This document shows positions 26,124 through 30,703 of a stretch of DNA of 30,703 nucleotides, piece after piece. The position numbers were made by a program, and so were the translations under genes. The stretch comes from Aquifex sp964425585. GTDB taxonomy: Bacteria > Aquificota > Aquificia > Aquificales > Aquificaceae. The notes beneath the pieces are model-generated. The model was given only the letters and a program-made list of their open reading frames with translations, made no database searches and had not been told where the DNA came from. The stretch is from the NCBI GenBank assembly GCA_964425585.1, contig CAYRMG010000014.1, positions 1 to 30,703 on the forward strand, given 5' to 3'. How positions within the stretch are numbered: position 1 is the stretch's first letter; the number at the start of each line of letters is the position of its first letter.

Positions 26124-26830
26124 AAAAACCTTACACGGAACAGAGGGAAGAACTAATACTGAAATACCTTCCCCTGGTGAAAGGCATAGCTTACAACGTG
26201 AAGAAGCATCTTCCCGACGATGTTGATGTAAGGGATTTGATAGGTCACGGGATAATAGGTCTTATAAAGGGTATAGATAACCTTAAAACTACCGATGAAA
26301 AGGCGATTGAAACATATCTGAAGATTAGAATAAAGGGAGCTATATACGACTACCTGAGAAGTCTTGATTTCGGGAGCAGGGAGATAAGGAATAAGGAAAA
26401 AAGAATAAAAGAGGCTCTGGAAAAGCTGAAGGAAAAGCTGGGGAGGGAACCTACCGATGAGGAGCTTGCCGAAGAGCTCGGTCTTCCCCGAGAGGAACTT
26501 ATAAACACGTTAAAAAAGATTTCCTTTTCCTACATCTTGAACCTTGAGGAAGTTTTCAGGGAAAATGTAAGGGATTACTCGGAGCTGATAGCTTCCGGGG
26601 AAGATGTTGAGGAAAAGGTTATAAAGAAAGAGTTTGAAGAAAGGTTAAAGAAAGCCGTAAAGGAATTACCCGAAAGGGAAAAGCTTGTTATTCAGCTTAT
26701 CTTTTACGAGGGACTTCCTTTAAAAGAAGTTGCAAAGGTTTTAAATACTTCCATATCAAGGGTTGCCCAGATAAAGGCAAGGGCGTTAAAAAGACTGAGG
26801 GAAAAGCTCAATCCTCCACAAACTCCATAA
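26120..26830 (+). CDS. fliA: RNA polymerase sigma factor for flagellar genes (sigma-28, FliA)
   Basis: Alternative sigma factor for late flagellar genes. Region 2 spans about residues 10-90 (LPLVKGIAYNV, DLIGHGIIGLI, RIKGAIYDYLRSLDF), and region 3 about 100-150 (GREPTDEELAEELGL). Region 4, with its HTH, is at about 180-232 (LPEREKLVIQLIFYEGLPLKEVAKVLN, SRVAQIKARALKRL). The 236-residue length and the absence of region 1.1 fit FliA. It is the last gene of the ferredoxin-pilZ-flhAFG run. Its 3' end overlaps the convergent TPR gene by 23 bases. The anti-sigma factor flgM is not in the window. Confidence 0.93.
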   Translation: MKKPYTEQREELILKYLPLVKGIAYNVKKHLPDDVDVRDLIGHGIIGLIKGIDNLKTTDEKAIETYLKIRIKGAIYDYLRSLDFGSREIRNKEKRIKEALEKLKEKLGREPTDEELAEELGLPREELINTLKKISFSYILNLEEVFRENVRDYSELIASGEDVEEKVIKKEFEERLKKAVKELPEREKLVIQLIFYEGLPLKEVAKVLNTSISRVAQIKARALKRLREKLNPPQTP

Positions 26831-27365
26831 ACTTCTCTTTATGCCTCTCAAACCATTCCTCAAGGGATTTTATATCGTATCCCCCGTTCTTACCGAAGGT
26901 TAACTCAAACTCCTCAAATCCCATACCCTCGAGTATTGCAAGGATGTAATACCTTACACCTATCGGGTCTCCCGGAACGAGCTTATATAACAGCTTTAAA
27001 ACCCTAAGGGCTTCGTCTATCTCCCCTACTTCCCACAGGGTTATACCCGCCTCAAGGATAGCCCTTATTATATGCCTGTTTGTCTCGTATTCCCAGGGAA
27101 CGCTTTGGGGGAGTTTTCCATCTTCTCCTTTGAGAAGTTCCATAGCCCTTTCAAAAGCCTGAAGAACAATCTCTTCCGCTTCCTTTATATAGCCCTCGTT
27201 TTCCATTATCTCGGAAAGCTTTATGTAGGTTTCAAGGTAGTATGGGTCTTCCTCTATGAGCTTTTTTAAGTCGGAAATCAGCTTAGGAATATCGTTTTTT
27301 TCTTCCTCAAGAATTTTTTTCAACTTTTCTGAAACAGGTCTCTGAACATCTATAAACTGACTCAT
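26808..27365 (-). CDS. TPR-like helical repeat protein of unknown function
   Basis: A soluble all-helical protein of about 185 residues. Helical pairs with tetratricopeptide spacing are visible: LIEEDPYYLETYIKLSEIMENEG (about 37-59), an AILEAGITLWEVGEIDEALRVLKLLYKLVPGDP pair (about 104-136), then IGVRYYILAILEGMG. It is probably a protein-binding scaffold; the partner is unknown. A GTG at 27371 is possible, but the ATG at 27365 is preferred. Its last 23 bases lie inside the convergent fliA gene, so transcription of each could interfere with the other. Confidence 0.7.
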   Translation of the reverse strand: MSQFIDVQRPVSEKLKKILEEEKNDIPKLISDLKKLIEEDPYYLETYIKLSEIMENEGYIKEAEEIVLQAFERAMELLKGEDGKLPQSVPWEYETNRHIIRAILEAGITLWEVGEIDEALRVLKLLYKLVPGDPIGVRYYILAILEGMGFEEFELTFGKNGGYDIKSLEEWFERHKEKFMEFVED

Positions 27366-27406
27366 ATTCACTAAAATAATTTACCAGCTCGGTGTAAAAT
27401 AAAGCT

Positions 27407-28093
27407 ATGATTCCTATAAAAGATGTAAACCCGTCAAGAAGCTTTCCGATAGTAAACCTGACGATAATACTTCTTTGCTCCGCGATATGGCTTTATGAAG
27501 TAAGTCTTCAGGACGATATTATATACACCCTTCAGGGTCAGATAACCGCCTTTGAACTCTTTTTGAGGGAATGGGGGCTTGTTCCTGCGGAACTTCCCCA
27601 AAAGCCCTATACACTTCTCACCCATATGTTTCTTCACGGAAGTTGGGGGCATATCATCGGTAATATGTGGTTCTTATGGGTTTTCGGGGACAACGTTGAA
27701 GACCGACTCGGAAAGTTTAAATACGTAATCTTTTACATACTTTGCGGACTCGGAGCTGCTTTTAGCCAGACAGTTATAAGTCTGATTTTTGGAGGAGCTA
27801 ACGTCCCCATGGTCGGAGCAAGCGGTGCTATAAGCGGTGTTCTCGGGGCTTATATGAAGCTTTTCCCCCATGCGAGGATTCTCGCCTTGGTTCCGGTGTT
27901 CATATTCCTCACCCTTATGGAGCTACCCGCAGTAATTTTCATAGGCATGTGGTTCTTCATTCAGATAATTAACGGTATAGTAACCCTCCCCCTCATAGGA
28001 TACGGCGGTGTGGCCTGGTATGCCCACATAGGCGGATTTCTGGCGGGATACCTGCTCGTTGACTTTTTCTACAGAAAACGCTATTACGTTTAG
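27407..28093 (+). CDS. Rhomboid-family intramembrane serine protease
   Basis: Membrane protease that cleaves transmembrane substrates. The catalytic serine is S139 in GASGAISGVLGAY and the catalytic histidine H207 in AHIGGFLAGYLL. The family motif HGSWGHIIGNMWFLWVFG (about 77-94) forms helix 2 and its loop. Six or seven hydrophobic segments span 228 residues. It starts 41 bases from the divergent TPR gene with no Shine-Dalgarno site seen. Its TAG stop directly abuts the convergent argS stop with no base between. The substrate is unknown. Confidence 0.9.
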   Translation: MIPIKDVNPSRSFPIVNLTIILLCSAIWLYEVSLQDDIIYTLQGQITAFELFLREWGLVPAELPQKPYTLLTHMFLHGSWGHIIGNMWFLWVFGDNVEDRLGKFKYVIFYILCGLGAAFSQTVISLIFGGANVPMVGASGAISGVLGAYMKLFPHARILALVPVFIFLTLMELPAVIFIGMWFFIQIINGIVTLPLIGYGGVAWYAHIGGFLAGYLLVDFFYRKRYYV

Positions 28094-29842
28094 TTACATT
28101 CTTTCGGGGGCACTTACCCCCATGAGTCCAAGCAGTAGTTTTATCACCTCTTTTACACCCAATGCGAGGGCAAGCCTTGAGAGCATAACCTTTTCCTCCA
28201 TTCCCAGTATCCTGTGGTGGTTATAGTATCGGTGAAAATCCCCCGCAAGGTCTATAAGGTAGTAGGTAAGTAGATGGGGTTCCCTTCTCTGAACTATATC
28301 AATAAGTTCATCTTTAACAAACAGAAGTTTCTTTATGAGCCTTTCCTCCGCTTCTTCCGATAAATAATCAACGTAGTTTATAAGCTCCTCTTTATTTACT
28401 TCCTTCTTATACCTTTCCTTGAACTCCCTGAGGATACCAGCTATCCTTGCATGGGCATACTGAACGTAGTAGACGGGATTTTCGGAGCTTTTTTCCTTGG
28501 CCTTGTTAACGTCAAAGTCAAGGGGTGTGTCGCTTCTCTTTGTAAGGAATATGAACCTTACCGCATCTGCACCTACCTCATCAAGTAGTTCCCTCAAGGT
28601 CACAAATGTTCCCGCTCTTTTTGACATTTTTACCTCTTCTCCGTCCTTGAAGAGTTTAACCATTTGCACGAGAAGTATCTCAAGCCAGTCTTTTTTTATA
28701 CCGAGCATCTCAATGGCCGCTTTTACCCTCGGTATGTATCCGTGGTGGTCCGCTCCCCATACGTTTATTACCTTATTAAACCCCCTCTTAAATTTGTTGT
28801 AGTGATAGGCTATATCCGAAGCGAAGTATGTATACGTTCCGTCGGAACGCCTGATTACCCTATCCTTGTCATCTCCGAATGCAGTAGTTTTTAGCCAAAG
28901 AGCTCCTTCCTTTTCGTAAACGTATCCTTTTTCTTTCAGAAGTTTTATAAGCTCTTCAACGAGTCCCTCGTCGTATAAACTTCTTTCACTAAACCAGACG
29001 TCAAATTCTATTCCCATGAGAGATAGGTCCTCCTTTATCTCCTTGAGCATAAGGTCAAGTCCGTAAAGGGCACAGAGCTCTACCGCATCCGCGGGTTTAT
29101 ATTTTCTGAGGTATTTAAGTTCAACTTCTTTCTCTTTTGAGATTATCAACTCTCTGAGTTCTTCTACGTTCTTGCCTTCGCAAAGCTTTTCTCCTATCAG
29201 GCTTTTTACTCTACTTGCAAGCTCTTTAATGTATTCTCCCCTGTATCCGTCCTTCTCAAAGGTTTCCTTTATCTCTTTAAAAAGCTTTTCATCCTTTTTG
29301 GGACAGTTCTCAAGGTATCTGTAGAGGATTGATACGCCGAGGAGGTAAACCTGTCTCCCTGCATCGTTTATGTAATACTCCCTCGTAACATCGTAGTTGA
29401 AAAACTTAAGAAGCCTTGAAAGGGTATCCCCTACAACCGCACCCCTTCCGTGTCCAAGATGGAGGGGTCCCGTGGGGTTCGCACTTACATACTCAACCTG
29501 AACATTTATCCCGTTGCCGAGGTTTTCTTTAAAGTAATCCTCTCCTTGTGAAAGAAGTTTTTTGAACTCTTCTTTCAGAAAATTAAACGAGAAGCGAAAG
29601 TTTATAAAGCCCTTTACCGCTTCAACGCTTTTAAATGTAGGTTCCTTTTTAAGCTCTTTTGCAAGCTCTTCCGCTATCTTTATCGGAGGCTTTTTTAGCT
29701 CCTTTGCAAGTAAAAAGGCTACGTTTGTGGCAAGGTCTCCCAGGCTCTCTTCCTTAGGTTTTTCTATTTTGAAATCCTTCTTTTCCAGTCCGTAAAGTTC
29801 CTTTAGGGCTTTCCCTACTTTTTCCCTTACGAGTTCTTTCAT
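28094..29842 (-). CDS. argS: Arginyl-tRNA synthetase
   Basis: Class I synthetase that charges tRNA-Arg. The N-terminal Add1 domain (residues about 1-100) carries LGDLATNVAFLLAKELKK. The HIGH motif reads HLGHGRG (128-134), after VEYVSANPTGP. The KMSKS-type motif is VKMSKRAGTF (about 402-411). The anticodon-binding domain ends in the family-typical GVSAPERM. The length of 582 residues is normal. It starts 12 bases after the KaiC-like gene stop, so the two are probably co-transcribed. Confidence 0.97.
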   Translation of the reverse strand: MKELVREKVGKALKELYGLEKKDFKIEKPKEESLGDLATNVAFLLAKELKKPPIKIAEELAKELKKEPTFKSVEAVKGFINFRFSFNFLKEEFKKLLSQGEDYFKENLGNGINVQVEYVSANPTGPLHLGHGRGAVVGDTLSRLLKFFNYDVTREYYINDAGRQVYLLGVSILYRYLENCPKKDEKLFKEIKETFEKDGYRGEYIKELASRVKSLIGEKLCEGKNVEELRELIISKEKEVELKYLRKYKPADAVELCALYGLDLMLKEIKEDLSLMGIEFDVWFSERSLYDEGLVEELIKLLKEKGYVYEKEGALWLKTTAFGDDKDRVIRRSDGTYTYFASDIAYHYNKFKRGFNKVINVWGADHHGYIPRVKAAIEMLGIKKDWLEILLVQMVKLFKDGEEVKMSKRAGTFVTLRELLDEVGADAVRFIFLTKRSDTPLDFDVNKAKEKSSENPVYYVQYAHARIAGILREFKERYKKEVNKEELINYVDYLSEEAEERLIKKLLFVKDELIDIVQRREPHLLTYYLIDLAGDFHRYYNHHRILGMEEKVMLSRLALALGVKEVIKLLLGLMGVSAPERM

Positions 29843-29854
29843 AGAGGATTTATT

Positions 29855-30685
29855 TTACCTGAGGGGAGGACCTATTTTTACGAGACCGGTTTCAGTGATT
29901 TCCATAAAGTGGGTTTTGGTGTCGTGCCCGCACAGGCGACAGCCGTCTATTCTGAAGAGCCTTACTATATCCCCTATCTCCTTTTTATAAATCTGGGCTT
30001 GATATTTCGTCATTATAAGCTCTTTAGCGAGAACCATCGTGCAGTCAACTATATGGCTTATCGCGAAACCTCCTGCGGCTTCCGCGGAAAGCTCCTCGTG
30101 GGAGCTTCGCTTCTGGGAAACAAAAAGTGCCGTTTGATACCATTTTTTCATAAAGTTAAAGAGTTGCCTTACTACCGTTCTTGCAAGCATTTCCTTCGCT
30201 TCATAAAGTCCCGTTATTGAGTCTATTACCGTGTGTCTTACCTTGTAGGTCTTTATGACATAGGCGAGGGTTGCAAGAAGGTTGGGTATATTTTCCCTGA
30301 GGGTTGCATGACTTGCAGCGTCTATTAGTATTATCTTGTCTTTAATCTTTTCAAAATCTATGCCCATTGCGGTTGCTCTTTCCCTCAACCCCATAGTAAC
30401 AAAGGGTGCAGGGCTCTCAACGGTAATGAAAGCAACCGGTTCCCCTCTATCCGCCTGCTTTATCGTAAATTGCTCAACCATGAGTGATTTTCCCGTGTCC
30501 GAAACACCAGTTATGTTAACCACAGCATACCTCGGTATTCCTCCGAGGGGTTTCTTTACCACCTTTCCGTTCTGAAGTTCCGTTTTGAAGAAAAGCTCGT
30601 CAAGTCCTTCAACGCCTGTGGGGACACCTTCAAGTTTCGGGGCTTTTTTTATTGCTTCCTCCGCAACCCATATACCTTCTTCCAC
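29855..30685 (-). CDS. Single-domain KaiC-like RecA-family ATPase (possibly open at the 5' end)
   Basis: RecA/RadA-fold ATPase of 276 residues with one KaiC domain, unlike the two-domain circadian KaiC. Walker A is GVSDTGKS (60-67) and Walker B is HTVIDS (151-156). The N-terminal VPTGVEGLDELFF is typical of KaiC and RadA families. The C-terminus has a zinc-knuckle-like CRLCGH (249-254) and ends IGPPLR. The family resembles the thermophile KaiC-like group that I recall as AF_0795 type. The GTG at 30685 has no clear Shine-Dalgarno site, and the frame stays open to the window edge (HEKPRV upstream), so the true start may lie beyond. A signalling or regulatory role is inferred; clock function is not supported. 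Confidence 0.8.
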   Translation of the reverse strand: MEEGIWVAEEAIKKAPKLEGVPTGVEGLDELFFKTELQNGKVVKKPLGGIPRYAVVNITGVSDTGKSLMVEQFTIKQADRGEPVAFITVESPAPFVTMGLRERATAMGIDFEKIKDKIILIDAASHATLRENIPNLLATLAYVIKTYKVRHTVIDSITGLYEAKEMLARTVVRQLFNFMKKWYQTALFVSQKRSSHEELSAEAAGGFAISHIVDCTMVLAKELIMTKYQAQIYKKEIGDIVRLFRIDGCRLCGHDTKTHFMEITETGLVKIGPPLR

Positions 30686-30703
30686 TACTCTCGGTTTTTC
30701 ATG

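Noticed and set aside
29855..30685. Circadian clock KaiC
   Set aside because: Only one KaiC domain is present, no kaiA or kaiB lies nearby, and Aquificales are not known to me to have a clock.

Overview
The window reads as chromosomal DNA of a thermophilic Aquificales bacterium, most likely Aquifex or a close relative. The proteins are rich in Lys, Glu and Arg. The flagellar, ATP synthase, RecG and IF-2 genes have an Aquifex-like character. A single-domain KaiC-like ATPase of a family I recall as confined to thermophiles lies at the right edge. The N block and one frameshift show that this is draft sequence. Coding density is extreme: nearly every base is in a gene, neighbouring genes overlap or abut, and no stretch over 300 bases lacks a gene. 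I saw no tRNA, rRNA, IS element, prophage or CRISPR array.

Layout. (1) Bases 17-8546, plus strand: a tight cluster of an RsuA/RluB-type pseudouridine synthase, a Upf1/IGHMBP2-like helicase, a probable KaiC-partner regulatory protein, a TamB-family envelope protein broken by a -1 frameshift at an A9 run, and recG. (2) 8543-11962, minus: RNase R, an HTH regulator fused to a NosL-like cysteine-rich domain, and the flagellar rod protein FlgF. (3) 11986-13176, plus: a degenerate EAL plus HDOD signalling protein. (4) 13166-14561, minus: ribosomal protein L9 and the cytochrome c assembly protein CcsA/ResC. (5) 14631-16956, plus: the ATP synthase pair atpG-atpD, without the rest of the atp operon. 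(6) 16946-20706, minus: infB (with a 100-N assembly gap in its low-complexity N-terminal region), queE and a DUF1461-like membrane protein. (7) 20808-26830, plus: a [2Fe-2S] ferredoxin, a PilZ-domain protein, flhA, flhF, flhG and fliA, a motility operon with translational overlaps. (8) 26808-27365, minus: a TPR-like protein. (9) 27407-28093, plus: a rhomboid protease. (10) 28094 to the right edge, minus: the KaiC-like ATPase and argS.

Themes. Housekeeping functions (translation, RNA decay, DNA repair, energy) are mixed with motility genes. Two proteins link to cyclic-di-GMP-style signalling: PilZ inside the flh operon, and a degenerate EAL-HDOD protein. The most interesting points are the slippage-like frameshift in the tamB-like gene, the HTH-NosL fusion, the two halves of a probable KaiC signalling pair lying 27 kb apart, and the very compact gene borders. 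Convergent genes share their 3' ends, and divergent genes start 23-69 bases apart. All functional calls are from motif and family recognition by eye; no database search was run.
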